The notes: generated by a model not told the origin, from the letters alone. A DNA stretch of 64,000 nt from Nonomuraea cavernae (GCF_014646355.1 NZ_BMNH01000003.1:1-64000), one strand, 5' to 3'; positions 1 through 8,716 are shown, counted from the stretch's first letter. A program made the numbers and translations.

Positions 1-127
1 GCTGCGTTCCGTTACTCTTCGCCGGGTCCGGAACAGCGCCGCGCGCGAAGTTCGCAGGTGTGTTGCTCGCGTCCACTAGGCAATTCTGAGACTGCAAACA
101 GCGTGTGTTGTTTGTGTGTTTCATAGG
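1..127 (+). other. 23S-5S internal transcribed spacer
   Basis: Sequence directly 5' of the 5S rRNA with no coding potential. Its position implies that the 23S gene ends just left of the window. This is an inference from the 5S position; the 23S end itself is not visible. Confidence 0.6.
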
Positions 128-246
128 GTTACGGCGGTTATGGCGGGAAGGAAACACCCGGTTACATTCCGAACCCGGAAGTTAAGCTTCCCAGCGCCGA
201 TGGTACTGCACTCGGGAGGGTGTGGGAGAGTAGGTCACCGCCGGAC
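128..246 (+). rRNA. rrf: 5S ribosomal RNA
   Basis: A 119-nt 5S rRNA. The 5' end (GTTACGGCGG) pairs with the 3' end (CCGCCGGAC) to form helix I. The internal signatures CCGAACCCGGAAGTTAAG and GGTACTGC are those of bacterial 5S genes, and the closing GTGGGAGAGTAGGTCACC is typical of actinobacteria. It is the last gene of an rRNA operon transcribed rightwards and is followed by a strong terminator. Confidence 0.97.
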
Positions 247-254
247 AATTGTTT

Positions 255-288
255 GAGAAGGGCTCCACCGTTGGGTGGGGCCCTTCTC
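255..288 (+). terminator. rRNA operon terminator hairpin
   Basis: A 15-bp stem (255-269 with 274-288, one G-T wobble) around the 4-nt loop GTTG, starting 9 nt after the 5S gene. It would end the rRNA transcript. It lacks a long T-run, as is common in high-GC actinomycetes. Confidence 0.85.
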
Positions 289-293
289 GCATT

Positions 294-746
294 TCAGGGC
301 GCCTGCAGGAGCGGTTCGATGCGATACGGGATCTGAGTGGACAGCGAGATCGTCGTGTCGGTCCGTTGTACGGCCGGCGATGCCAGGATGTGGGCGATGA
401 TGTCCTGCAGGTGATCGGTGCTCCGGGCGACCACGCGGCAGAACAGGTCGTGCTGACCGCTGGTCCCGTGCACCTCGAGGATCTGCGGCACGGCGTCCAG
501 CGCCTGCACCGCCTCGACCAGCCGTCCCTGAGCGATCTGCAGCCAGACGAACGCCAGGATCGGGTAGCCGGCGTGCGCGGGCGAGACCGTGGGGCCGAAG
601 TCCTCGATCACTCCCCGGGCGGTCAGCTTCTCGACGCGAGCCTGTACGGTGCCACGCGCGACGCCCAGCACCCGGGCGAGTTCGGTGAGACCTATCCGGG
701 GATGCGCTCGCATGGTCACGAGCAACCGGGCGTCCAGCTGGTCCAC
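294..746 (-). CDS. Lrp/AsnC family transcriptional regulator
   Basis: A 150-residue one-domain Lrp protein: an N-terminal winged helix-turn-helix (RIGLTELARVLGVARGTV region) and a C-terminal RAM/AsnC effector domain rich in beta strands. I place the start at GTG 746, because GAGGAGG lies 5 nt upstream; an in-frame ATG at 776 would add 10 residues that are unusual for the family. It is divergent from the phenylalanine hydroxylase gene, so it probably controls aromatic amino-acid catabolism and itself. The intergenic stretch around 766-787 holds a TTGA...TCAA-type AT-rich imperfect repeat that could be its site (inference). Confidence 0.88.
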   Translation of the reverse strand: MDQLDARLLVTMRAHPRIGLTELARVLGVARGTVQARVEKLTARGVIEDFGPTVSPAHAGYPILAFVWLQIAQGRLVEAVQALDAVPQILEVHGTSGQHDLFCRVVARSTDHLQDIIAHILASPAVQRTDTTISLSTQIPYRIEPLLQAP

Positions 747-869
747 GACTCCTCCTCGACTATGCGATTTGACCATAAAAGTCGATCAACTCCGTACTGA
801 ATCCAGCGTATCGCGCAGTAAAACTGGGCGCTCTTGCCAGGAATCTCCGGAGTTGCTGTTATCTAGGAC

Positions 870-1757
870 ATGTTCGAGGAAGCACAGTATTTCGCCCCGA
901 TCGCGGCGCAGGATGACGGCTCGGTCGTGGTCGAGCTGGCGTCGTCGCATCCAGGTTTCGCCGATCCGGTCTACCGGGCACGGCGCAACGCGATCGCCGG
1001 GCTGGCGGTGAACCATCGCAGGGGGACTCCGATCCCCGTCGCTACGTACACCGAGCAGGAGCACGAGATCTGGGCGCTGGTCACCAGGGAGCTGGCGATC
1101 AAGCACAGCCGGTATGCCACGGCCGAGTATCTCGCCGGCACCGCGAGGCTGGGGCTGCCGGAGGCACGGATCCCGCAGTTGGAGGAGGTCAGCCAGCTGC
1201 TGGAGCCGCTGACCGGGTTCCGCTATCTGCCGGCCGCCGGGCTGGTGCCGTTGCGGGAGTTCTACGGCGTCCTGGCCGACGGATACTTCCACTCGACTCA
1301 GTACATCCGCCATCATTCAGTGCCCTTCTACACCCCGGAGCCGGACGTCATCCACGAGGTCATCGGGCACGCCAACGCGCTGGCCAGTGACCGCTACGCG
1401 GCGCTCTACCGGCTGGCCGGGGCGGCCGCGCGCAGGGTGGAGAGTGCGGAGGCGCTGGAGTTCGTGTCCAAGGTGTTCTGGTTCACGCTGGAGTTCGGGG
1501 TGATGCGGGAAGGGACGGAGCTCAAGGCGTACGGGGCGGGGATTCTGTCCTCGTACGGAGAGATCGAGGAGTTCAGAGGCATGGACATCCGGCCTTTGGA
1601 CATCCAGGCGATGGGCACCACTCACTACGACATCACGAAATATCAGGATGTGTTGTTCCAGGCCGACTCGCTCCAGCATCTGGAGGATGTCGTAGGCGGT
1701 TTCTGGGACACCTGTGACGACGACTCGATCGCGAGATTGCTCGCCGTACCCGCCTAG
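870..1757 (+). CDS. phhA: phenylalanine 4-monooxygenase
   Basis: A 295-residue bacterial aromatic amino-acid hydroxylase of normal length. It converts L-phenylalanine to L-tyrosine with tetrahydropterin and O2 in the cytoplasm. The non-haem iron facial triad is visible: His162 and His167 in the IHEVIGH motif, and Glu208 in FTLEFG. The pterin/substrate region around GFRYLPAAGLVPLREF is conserved. There is no ACT regulatory domain, as expected for the bacterial form. An AGGA precedes ATG 870 closely. It is divergent from the Lrp-type gene; no tyrosine-degradation genes follow. Confidence 0.95.
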   Translation: MFEEAQYFAPIAAQDDGSVVVELASSHPGFADPVYRARRNAIAGLAVNHRRGTPIPVATYTEQEHEIWALVTRELAIKHSRYATAEYLAGTARLGLPEARIPQLEEVSQLLEPLTGFRYLPAAGLVPLREFYGVLADGYFHSTQYIRHHSVPFYTPEPDVIHEVIGHANALASDRYAALYRLAGAAARRVESAEALEFVSKVFWFTLEFGVMREGTELKAYGAGILSSYGEIEEFRGMDIRPLDIQAMGTTHYDITKYQDVLFQADSLQHLEDVVGGFWDTCDDDSIARLLAVPA

Positions 1758-1789
1758 CGGGCCTTGCCCTTCGTCGTGATAATTCATGA

Positions 1790-2716
1790 GTGATCGCAGG
1801 GAAGGCGATATGTCGGCTTCTGGCGCTCGCCCTTCTGCTGTCCATAGCGGCCTGGCCGCTGGCCGGGCGGGCGCCCGTGGCACAGTCTCGGGCGCCCGTC
1901 CAGGCGAGGGCCCCGGCAAGGCTCCAGGAGCACGGCAGGGAGATGGTCAAGGAGGCGCGGGCCGCGCAGAACCCGCCTGTCTCCGCCAGGAAGATCGCCA
2001 AGCGCCTCGACGGTTTCCTGTCCGGCCGGCCGCTCCGGGTCAGCGCCACGGTGAAGGATCTCTCCACCGGCCGGATCTTCCGCTATCACCGCGATGAGCT
2101 TCTGATCACCGCCAGCTCCGCCAAGGTCCTGATCCTGATGGCCCTCCTCCTCAGAACCTCGTGGCGCGAACTCTCCTCCGCTATCAGGCGCGACGCCGAG
2201 CTCATGATCCGTCACAGCGACAACCACGCCGCCGACCGCCTCTGGCTCCGCATCGGCGCCGCTTCCGGCTTCACCAAGGCAGGCAGGAAGTACGGCCTGC
2301 GCCACACGCGGGGAGTCGACGGCAGGTGCGTCGACCTCTACTGCTGGGGCATCACCCGCACCTCCGCCGACGACCAGATCCGCCTGATGCGGGCGCTGGT
2401 GTCGGACGACAGCCCGCTTCCGGCCAAGGAACGCGCCCAGGTTCTGCGGCTGATGGGCGACGTCGTCGACGGCCAGGACTGGGGGGTGAGCGCCGCCGCC
2501 TGCGCGGGTGACGACGTCGCGCTGAAGAACGGCTGGCTGAAGCGCGTGTCGACCAAGCGCTGGGCCGTCGTCACCGTCGGGCTGATCCAGGGACGGGGCC
2601 ACGACTACGCCGTCGCCGTGCTCAGCGAGGGCAGCACCGACGTCGACCAGGGCATCGCGACCGTTGAGGGGGTCATCACACGGATCATGAAGTCGTTCCG
2701 GCACTGCTCGACGTGA
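1790..2716 (+). CDS. secreted class A beta-lactamase-related serine hydrolase
   Basis: A 308-residue exported protein with an N-terminal signal peptide (hydrophobic core about residues 9-24) followed by an Ala/Arg-rich spacer. The penicillin-binding/beta-lactamase fold is shown by SSAK at 109-112 (active-site SxxK), SDN at 143-145 and, in place of KTG, a KNG motif late in the protein. Related actinobacterial proteins are usually annotated only as serine hydrolases; true beta-lactamase activity is not implied, because the KTG motif and the usual Glu166 region are altered. The start is GTG 1790, the only in-frame choice that keeps the signal peptide, though it has a weak ribosome binding site. 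It stands alone. Confidence 0.8.
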   Translation: MIAGKAICRLLALALLLSIAAWPLAGRAPVAQSRAPVQARAPARLQEHGREMVKEARAAQNPPVSARKIAKRLDGFLSGRPLRVSATVKDLSTGRIFRYHRDELLITASSAKVLILMALLLRTSWRELSSAIRRDAELMIRHSDNHAADRLWLRIGAASGFTKAGRKYGLRHTRGVDGRCVDLYCWGITRTSADDQIRLMRALVSDDSPLPAKERAQVLRLMGDVVDGQDWGVSAAACAGDDVALKNGWLKRVSTKRWAVVTVGLIQGRGHDYAVAVLSEGSTDVDQGIATVEGVITRIMKSFRHCST

Positions 2717-2788
2717 CCTCGGGGCCGCCCGGGCCGGCCGGTCGACGATCGGGGTGGGTGGGGGCGCCGGCGGCACCCGCTGGCCCTC

Positions 2789-3274
2789 ATGATGGAAGGT
2801 ATGACCTATCGCGTATGCCTCGTGTGCATGGGCAACATCTGCCGCTCGCCGATGGCCGAGGCGGTGTTGCGCCACACGCTGACCGAGCAAGGGCTGGCCA
2901 AGCGGGTGATGGTCGACAGCGCGGGCACCGGGGGATGGCACGCGGGTGATCCGATGGACGAGCGGGCGCTGCGGACCCTGACCGACCATGGCTACGACGG
3001 CTCCGCTCACCGGGCGCGGCAGTTCACCGAGGACTGGTTCGATCGCTATGACCTGGTGCTGGCCATGGATCGGGACAACTTGGCGTTTTTGCGGAGGATG
3101 GCTCCGCTCGGCAGCGAAGTGCGGCTCTTCCGGTCGTTCGACCCCAACGCGCCGGAGGGCGCCGAGGTCCCCGATCCCTACTACGGCGGGACCGAGGGCT
3201 TCGAGGAGGTGCTTGAGCTGGTCCGGGCCGCGTCCGAGGGCATCGTCAAGCACATCGCCGATGAGATCGACTGA
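2789..3274 (+). CDS. low-molecular-weight protein-tyrosine phosphatase
   Basis: A 161-residue LMW-PTP. The P-loop CMGNICRS (CX5R, Cys13 to Arg19 from this start) gives the nucleophile and phosphate-binding arginine, and DPYYGG near residue 132 carries the general-acid Asp. It dephosphorylates protein phosphotyrosine in the cytoplasm; actinobacterial homologues are PtpA-like. A second ATG at 2801 would give the commoner MTYRV start, but the GGAAGG is then only 1 nt away. Its 3' end overlaps the next gene by 14 nt, so the two are probably translationally coupled. Confidence 0.93.
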   Translation: MMEGMTYRVCLVCMGNICRSPMAEAVLRHTLTEQGLAKRVMVDSAGTGGWHAGDPMDERALRTLTDHGYDGSAHRARQFTEDWFDRYDLVLAMDRDNLAFLRRMAPLGSEVRLFRSFDPNAPEGAEVPDPYYGGTEGFEEVLELVRAASEGIVKHIADEID

Positions 3275-4046
3275 GGACCTCGGCTCGTCGCACGGCTGGC
3301 GGCTGAGCCGGGGCGTGACGGAGGACGGGCGTGAGGTGTTCGCCAAGACCGGGGGCGCGTCCGAGCTGTTCGCCTCCGAGGCCGCAGGGCTGCGCTGGCT
3401 GGGCGAGGCGATCGCCGTGCCGGAGGTGATCGACGTGGCAGGCGACCGGCTCGTGCTGTCGTGGGTGGAGGCCGAGCGTCCCACGCCGGAGGCCGCCGAG
3501 CGGTTCGGCCGCGACCTCGCCCGGTTGCACCGCGCGGGGGCGCCCGCCTTCGGCGCGCCCTGGCCCGGCTTCATCGCCGAGCTGCCGATGGACAACACGC
3601 CCGCGGACGACTGGCCGGAGTTCTACGCGGCCCAGCGAGTTCTCCCCTTCGTACGCCAGGCGCGACTGTCCTCGGGTGATGTACGGCTGATCGAGCAGGC
3701 CGTGGACCGGTTCGGAGAGGTCGCCGGGCCGCCGGAGCCTCCCGCTCGCATCCACGGCGACCTGTGGAGCGGCAACGTGCTCTGGTCGGCCGGCTCGGGG
3801 GTGCTGATCGACCCCGCGGCGCACGGCGGTCACCGGGAGACGGATCTGGCCATGCTGGCGCTGTTCGGCGTGGCGTACCAGGATCGGGTCTTCGGCGCCT
3901 ATCGGGAGGAGAGTCCCCTCGCCGATGGCTGGCGGGGCCGGGTCCCGCTGCACCAGCTTCATCCGCTGCTCGTCCACGTGGTCCTGTACGGGGAGGCGTA
4001 CCGGAGTGGGCTGATGGCGGCGGTCGAGCGGGTGCTGGCGTTGTAG
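3261..4046 (+). CDS. fructosamine kinase family protein
   Basis: A 261-residue protein of the fructosamine-3-kinase/aminoglycoside-phosphotransferase fold. The catalytic loop HGDLWSGNVLW and the following Mg-binding segment (LIDPAAHGGHRETDLAM) are intact. Family members phosphorylate ketosamine adducts so that glycated proteins can be repaired. The start is ATG 3261, inside the end of the phosphatase gene (14-nt overlap); the open frame upstream of this ATG is only a shadow. Pairing of LMW phosphatase with fructosamine kinase is frequent in actinobacteria, and both have been linked to protein glycation repair (family knowledge). The substrate is unknown. Confidence 0.88.
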   Translation: MRSTEDLGSSHGWRLSRGVTEDGREVFAKTGGASELFASEAAGLRWLGEAIAVPEVIDVAGDRLVLSWVEAERPTPEAAERFGRDLARLHRAGAPAFGAPWPGFIAELPMDNTPADDWPEFYAAQRVLPFVRQARLSSGDVRLIEQAVDRFGEVAGPPEPPARIHGDLWSGNVLWSAGSGVLIDPAAHGGHRETDLAMLALFGVAYQDRVFGAYREESPLADGWRGRVPLHQLHPLLVHVVLYGEAYRSGLMAAVERVLAL

Positions 4047-4092
4047 CCGAGCGCGTTCTGAACCCAGGTGTGGGCACGGCCGGATGGTGTGG

Positions 4093-4956
4093 TCAGGCGG
4101 GGCCGCGTTGCCGGTAGGCGCGTTGGCGGCAGGCGTGTGAGCAGTATTTACGGGGGCGTCCGGAGGCCGGGGCCTCTACCGGCCTGCCGCAGATCATGCA
4201 GGTTTCGTCACGCATTTCGTCACGCCTCTGAATGAGCAACTCGATGCCGTCGAGGATCCGTGCCAGGCCGAACTCGAAGGAGTCCTCGGGGTGGTCGTAG
4301 CCGCCGGCCTCCCAGAGGTAGGTGAGCGTCGGGTAGCGATCGAGGCGTTCGAAGAGTGAGTCGCGAGAGCCCCACCACTCCTCCTCGCTGACGCCGCTCT
4401 CGCGCTCCTGCCGGGCGGTCTCGACCAGCAGCAGGGCCTCGGCGTCGAGGAAGCGGCCGACCAGCCCCACGGCGGCGATCACCTCGGCGGGGGTCAGACC
4501 GGTGTGCCGGACCGCGCTCAGCATGTGTTCGTAGTGCGCGACGCCGTTCGGGCCGGGCAGATGCCGGCTGCCGCGCACCTCCGCCAGCCAGGGGTGCCGC
4601 CTGCGCAGCTCCCACGACTCCCGCGCGTAGGCCTCCAGCGTCGCCCGCCACACACCCGGGCCGGGTGCGGCTGCCGCCGGAGGCGACAGGGGGTGCTCGG
4701 CCATGACGGCGTCCCGCATGAGGTCGACGAGCTGGTCACGGCCTGGGACGTGGCGGTAGAGCGACATGGTGGTGAAGCCGAGCCGATCGGCGACCTTGCG
4801 CATCGACAACCCGGCCAGGCCCTCGGCGTCGGCCACGTCGACGGCGGCGCGCACGATCCGCGCCAGGCTCAGACCCGGCCTCGGCTCCGTGCCGGCGCCT
4901 CGCCACAGCAGCTCGACGCCGTGGTCGGGGTCTTCGGCTCTGCCTCTCATGGACAC
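4093..4956 (-). CDS. TetR family regulator with C-terminal zinc-ribbon-like tail
   Basis: A 287-residue protein. The N-terminal TetR helix-turn-helix is at about residues 28-75 (LSMRKVADRLGFTTMSLYRH), followed by a TetR_C_1-like ligand domain with VW and HPWL features. The last 35 residues are an unusual Cys4 module, CMICGRPV...RKYCSHACRQR, resembling the small zinc knuckles of CGNR/treble-clef proteins. It is divergent from the beta-helix gene, and a matched inverted repeat lies between them, so autoregulation and control of that gene are likely. The ligand is unknown. Confidence 0.88.
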   Translation of the reverse strand: MSMRGRAEDPDHGVELLWRGAGTEPRPGLSLARIVRAAVDVADAEGLAGLSMRKVADRLGFTTMSLYRHVPGRDQLVDLMRDAVMAEHPLSPPAAAAPGPGVWRATLEAYARESWELRRRHPWLAEVRGSRHLPGPNGVAHYEHMLSAVRHTGLTPAEVIAAVGLVGRFLDAEALLLVETARQERESGVSEEEWWGSRDSLFERLDRYPTLTYLWEAGGYDHPEDSFEFGLARILDGIELLIQRRDEMRDETCMICGRPVEAPASGRPRKYCSHACRQRAYRQRGPA

Positions 4957-4964
4957 TCCCTGTG

Positions 4965-5000
4965 TGTTTATGCTGTGCTACTACGTGTACGCCATAAACA
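4965..5000. promoter_or_regulatory. candidate TetR operator (inverted repeat)
   Basis: The half-sites TGTTTATG (4965-4972) and CATAAACA (4993-5000) form a perfect 8-bp inverted repeat around 20 nt, in an AT-rich pocket between the divergent TetR and beta-helix genes. It is probably the operator of the adjacent regulator. The assignment is by position and symmetry only. Confidence 0.6.
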
Positions 5001-5021
5001 GCAAAGGTGCAGGGGGCTTTC

Positions 5022-6776
5022 GTGTTCCATTTCCATGTTTCGCCTTCCGGTGACGACGCGTGGCCGGGCACGCAGGAGCGTCCGTTCGCGAGTCTCGGCC
5101 GGGCCCGGTCGGCGGCGCGCGAGGTGGCCGGCGAGGTCGTCGTGCACCTGGGCGGCGGCACGTACCCGCTGACGGCCCCGCTGGAGTTCGCCGCGGCCGA
5201 CTCCGGCCGGACCAGCTTCCAGGCACGCGGGTACGGTACTCCCGAGCAGGAGGAGGTCGTGCTCAGCGGCGGCCGCGAGATCACCGGTTGGCGGGAGGAC
5301 GGCGGCGTCTGGGTGGCCGACGTCGGCCCACTGGACACGCGCCAGCTCTACGTCGACGGGCGCCGGGCCGAGCGGGCCGCCATCGACGGCCTGCCCGGCA
5401 CGGCCACCATGACCGAGACCGGTTACGTCACCGACAGCGCCGCTCCGAGAGACTGGCGCAGCCCCGGCGACGTCGAGTTCGTCCACCGCGGCGTCTACCC
5501 GTGGACCGAGGCGCGCTGCGGGGTGGCCGCCGTGTCCGGCGACGACCGGGAGACCGTGATCACCATGGCCCAGCCCGCCTTCGGCTGGGCCGCCGACCTC
5601 TACAACTCCACCTGGGAGGGGCAGACGTCGCGTGGCCCCGGCCTGCCCACCCGCGTGGAGAACGACGCGAGCTTCCTCACCGAGCCCGGCACGTTCGTCC
5701 TGGACCGTTCGCGCCCCGGCCGCCACGTCCTGCGCTACCTGCCCCTGCCCGGACAGCGTCCGGAGCGGACGCGGGTGGTCGCTCCGGTGCTGGAGACGCT
5801 GGTGCGTGCCACCGGCACGCGCGGCGTCTCCTTCAGGGGGCTGGTCTTCGCCGACGCCACCTGGCTGCGGCCGAGCCGTCCGGAAGGGTTCCTGCACTAC
5901 CACGGGAGTGGCTACCACGACGGCGGTGCGATCGACGTGGTGACGTTGGGGGAGGGTGCCTCGGTGACGATTCCCCTCGAAGCGGTCACGATCCCCGCCT
6001 GCGTCGTCTTCGACGGCACGTCCGGCGTGGAGATCGAGGGTTGCCGGTTCGTCCGGCTGGGCGCGACGGCACTCGGTCTGTCGGGCGGCGGCGACGCCGT
6101 CGTGCGCGGGTGCGACTTCGAGACCCTGTCCGCCTCCGCCATCGCGGTCACCGGCAGCCACGGCGTGCTCGTCGAGGACAACCGGATCCACCGGGCCGGG
6201 CTCGACTACTCCGGCTCGCCCGGCATCGCCCTGCTGAGCACGCGCGACGTGACGGTCGCGCACAACCAGATCACCGACGTGCCGCACTGCGGGATCACGG
6301 CCGGGCCGGGCGCGGGCACCCGCGTGCTGCGCAACGTCGTCTCGGGCAGCATGAGCGTGCTGGCCGACGGGGGAGGCGTCTACCTGTCGGGAATCCAGGG
6401 CGACTCGTACGAGAACGGCGCCGTCGTCGAGGGCAACGTGATCAAGGACACGCGTACGCCCTACAACTTCGCCCTCTACACCGACTACGGCGCCGCCTGG
6501 GTCACAGTCGAGTCGAACGTCGTCGCAGGCGCCGACAACACGGCCGTCCTGCAGGTCAGCCCGCCGCTGGAGAACGTCGTCTACCTGGGCAACTTCTGGG
6601 ACGCCGATCCGTTGGGCCACGACGCCCCGCCGCCCGGCGTCACCTACGAGGACAACATGACGATCGCCGACGAGCGCGAGCTGGACGCCGTCACGGCCGC
6701 CATCCAGGCGCGGGCCGGGCTGCTGACCCGGCGGGGCGGGGCCGTCGCTAGCGAGCGGTGCCGTTCAGGCGGCTGA
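5022..6776 (+). CDS. right-handed parallel beta-helix repeat protein
   Basis: About 584 residues. The N-terminus (FHVSPSGDDAWPGTQERPFASL) is the phage-tailspike/pectate-lyase-type beta-helix entry motif. The C-terminal half repeats coils of the type V.I.GN.I. (VRGCDFETLSASAIAVTGSH, VEDNRIHRAG, VAHNQITDV, VEGNVIKDT). Family members are usually polysaccharide lyases or glycoside hydrolases. No signal peptide is visible, so it would be cytoplasmic. The start is GTG 5022, with AGGGGG 5 nt upstream; GTG 5007 would place that ribosome binding site inside the gene. It is divergent from the TetR gene. The substrate cannot be told. Confidence 0.82.
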   Translation: MFHFHVSPSGDDAWPGTQERPFASLGRARSAAREVAGEVVVHLGGGTYPLTAPLEFAAADSGRTSFQARGYGTPEQEEVVLSGGREITGWREDGGVWVADVGPLDTRQLYVDGRRAERAAIDGLPGTATMTETGYVTDSAAPRDWRSPGDVEFVHRGVYPWTEARCGVAAVSGDDRETVITMAQPAFGWAADLYNSTWEGQTSRGPGLPTRVENDASFLTEPGTFVLDRSRPGRHVLRYLPLPGQRPERTRVVAPVLETLVRATGTRGVSFRGLVFADATWLRPSRPEGFLHYHGSGYHDGGAIDVVTLGEGASVTIPLEAVTIPACVVFDGTSGVEIEGCRFVRLGATALGLSGGGDAVVRGCDFETLSASAIAVTGSHGVLVEDNRIHRAGLDYSGSPGIALLSTRDVTVAHNQITDVPHCGITAGPGAGTRVLRNVVSGSMSVLADGGGVYLSGIQGDSYENGAVVEGNVIKDTRTPYNFALYTDYGAAWVTVESNVVAGADNTAVLQVSPPLENVVYLGNFWDADPLGHDAPPPGVTYEDNMTIADERELDAVTAAIQARAGLLTRRGGAVASERCRSGG

Positions 6777-7575
6777 GCACCTCGTCGTGCAGGAGGCCGT
6801 TGGTGCAGACCAGGCTGCCACCTTCGAGGCTCGGCACCCCGGCGACGTCGGTCCAGACGCCGCCGGCCTCCTCCACGATCACCGTGAGCGCCGCCATGTC
6901 CCACGGCGACAGCTCCGGCTCCGCCGACACGTCCACCGAGCCCTCGGCGACCATCATGTGCGACCAGAAGTCGCCATAGGCCCTGGTGCGCCAGCAGGCG
7001 CGGCTCAGGTCGAGGAAGTGGTCGAGTTTGCCGGTCTTCTCCCAGCCGCCGAAGCTGGAGTAGGAGAACGACGCGTCGCCCAGCTCGCCGACCGACGACA
7101 CGCGCATCCGGGTCGCCTTGGTCAGGCTCTTGCCGGTCCACGCGCCGCCCCCGGTGGCCGCCCACCAGCGTCGCCCGAGAGCCGGGGCCGACACCAGGCC
7201 GACGACGACCTTGCCGTGCTCCATCAGCGCGATCAGCGTCGCCCACACGGGCACGCCGCGCACGTAGTTCTTGGTGCCGTCGATCGGGTCGATGATCCAT
7301 GACCTGGCACCCCAGCCGGTGCGGCCGAACTCCTCGCCGACGACCGCGTCACGCGGCCGGGCCCGCCGGAGGGTGCCGCGGATCGCCTCCTCGGCCGCGC
7401 GATCGGCGTCGCTGACCGGGGTCAGATCGGGCTTGGTCTCGACCTTGAGGTCGACCGCCTTGAACCGTCGCAAGGTCAGGTCATCGGCGGCGTCCGCCAT
7501 GACATGCGCGAGGCGTAGATCATCGGAGTAACCCTGCACGGTCAGCCACGCTACCGTGCCGGGTGTGCCGGGCAT
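6748..7575 (-). CDS. hisN: histidinol-phosphatase (inositol monophosphatase family)
   Basis: A 275-residue protein of the IMPase/FIG superfamily. Metal-binding motifs are visible: GEE (AVVGEEFG), WIIDPIDGTKN and the C-terminal LSPWDMAAL. Closest in layout to actinobacterial HisN, which removes phosphate from histidinol phosphate in histidine biosynthesis. Homologues usually start near YSDDLRLAH, so GTG 7539 is a possible alternative start to ATG 7575. It is downstream of rsgA and aroA on the same strand, the order also known in Streptomyces. Its 3' end overlaps the convergent beta-helix gene by 29 nt. Confidence 0.87.
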   Translation of the reverse strand: MPGTPGTVAWLTVQGYSDDLRLAHVMADAADDLTLRRFKAVDLKVETKPDLTPVSDADRAAEEAIRGTLRRARPRDAVVGEEFGRTGWGARSWIIDPIDGTKNYVRGVPVWATLIALMEHGKVVVGLVSAPALGRRWWAATGGGAWTGKSLTKATRMRVSSVGELGDASFSYSSFGGWEKTGKLDHFLDLSRACWRTRAYGDFWSHMMVAEGSVDVSAEPELSPWDMAALTVIVEEAGGVWTDVAGVPSLEGGSLVCTNGLLHDEVLSRLNGTAR

Positions 7576-7678
7576 CAGTGTGGCATCACCCCTTTTCTGG
7601 TGAGCCGCCCCAGCCGCGCGGCGCGAGTGTGTCCGGACGGCCCTGAGATGGCCCTCGCCGGGCCGGAATGTTCAGAGA

Positions 7679-8716
7679 TCAGGAATCGTCGGGGCTGCCG
7701 TCGCGGCTGGACAGCAGGCGGCGCAGCGACTCGAGGCGGACCCGGTCGGCGTGACCGGCCGCCACCCAGGCGTCGAGGGCGCAGCCGTCGCCCAGATGGG
7801 TGCAGCCCTTCGGGCAGTCGACCGTGCCTTCGACCAGGTCGGGGAAGCCGGCCAGCACGGTCTCGACCGAGACGTGGGCCAGACCGAAGCTGCGCACGCC
7901 GGGTGTGTCGATGATCCAGCCGCCCTCCGGCAGCTCCAGCGCCACCGCCGAGGTGGAGGTGTGCCGGCCGCGGCCCGTCACCGCGTTGACCTGGGACACG
8001 GCCCGGTTGGCGTCGGGGACGAGGACGTTGACCAAGGTGGACTTGCCCACGCCCGAGTGGCCGACCAGCACGCTGATGCGCCCCTGAAGGTGCTCCCGGA
8101 GCTCGTCGAGCGAGCCGCCCTTGTGCACGGTCACGTGGGAGACCCCGAGCGGTTCGTACAGGGCCACCAGGTCGTCGGCCTGGGCCAGGTCGGACTTCGT
8201 GAGGCAGAGCAGCGCGTCGATCTCGGCGTCGAACGCGGCCACCAGGATGCGGTCGATCATGCGTGGCCGGGGTGGCGGGTCGGCCAGCGCGGTGACGATG
8301 ACGAGCTGGTCGGCGTTGGCCACGACCGGGCGCTCGATGCCGTCGGTGTCGTCGGTGTCGTCGGCCGAGCGGCGCAGCATGGAGGTGCGCGGCTCCACCC
8401 GTACGACCCTGGCCAGGGTGTCGGGCTCACCGGACACGTCACCCACGAGGGCCACCCGGTCGCCGACCACGATGCCCTTGCGGCCCAGCTCGCGCGCCTT
8501 CATCGCGACGACCAGCCGCCGCTGCGGCTGCCTGCGCTTCTGCGCCGACCCCTTCGGCCGCTCCGGCTCGACCAGCGTGGTGTAGCGGCCGCGGTCGACG
8601 GCCACCACGAACCCCTGGACGGCGTCCTCGTGCGCAGGACGGATGCGGGTCCGGGGCCGTGATCCCTTGCTTGGCCTGACCCTTACGTCGTCCTCGTCAT
8701 ACTCCCGCTTTCTCAG
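7679..8716 (-). CDS. rsgA: ribosome small subunit-dependent GTPase A, CTG start
   Basis: A 345-residue circularly permuted GTPase that helps late 30S assembly. It has an N-terminal OB fold, LTKSD (G4), GHSGVGKST (G1), DTPG (G3), then the Cys/His zinc knuckle CPKGCTHLGDGC. Conserved N-terminal residues (REYDEDDVRVRP) are encoded upstream of the first in-frame GTG (8608). Between the upstream in-frame stop and that GTG, no ATG, GTG or TTG exists in this frame. CTG 8714-8716, preceded by GGGAG with 7-nt spacing, is therefore the inferred start. It lies between aroA and hisN. Confidence 0.9.
   Translation of the reverse strand: MRKREYDEDDVRVRPSKGSRPRTRIRPAHEDAVQGFVVAVDRGRYTTLVEPERPKGSAQKRRQPQRRLVVAMKARELGRKGIVVGDRVALVGDVSGEPDTLARVVRVEPRTSMLRRSADDTDDTDGIERPVVANADQLVIVTALADPPPRPRMIDRILVAAFDAEIDALLCLTKSDLAQADDLVALYEPLGVSHVTVHKGGSLDELREHLQGRISVLVGHSGVGKSTLVNVLVPDANRAVSQVNAVTGRGRHTSTSAVALELPEGGWIIDTPGVRSFGLAHVSVETVLAGFPDLVEGTVDCPKGCTHLGDGCALDAWVAAGHADRVRLESLRRLLSSRDGSPDDS

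Noticed and set aside
1790..2716. A true beta-lactamase resistance gene
   Set aside because: SxxK and SDN are there, but KTG is KNG and the Glu166 region is not recognisable; resistance cannot be claimed.
4968..6620. A 550-codon frame opposite the beta-helix gene
   Set aside because: Shadow frame: no motif, no ribosome binding site, and the other strand has repeated beta-helix coils.
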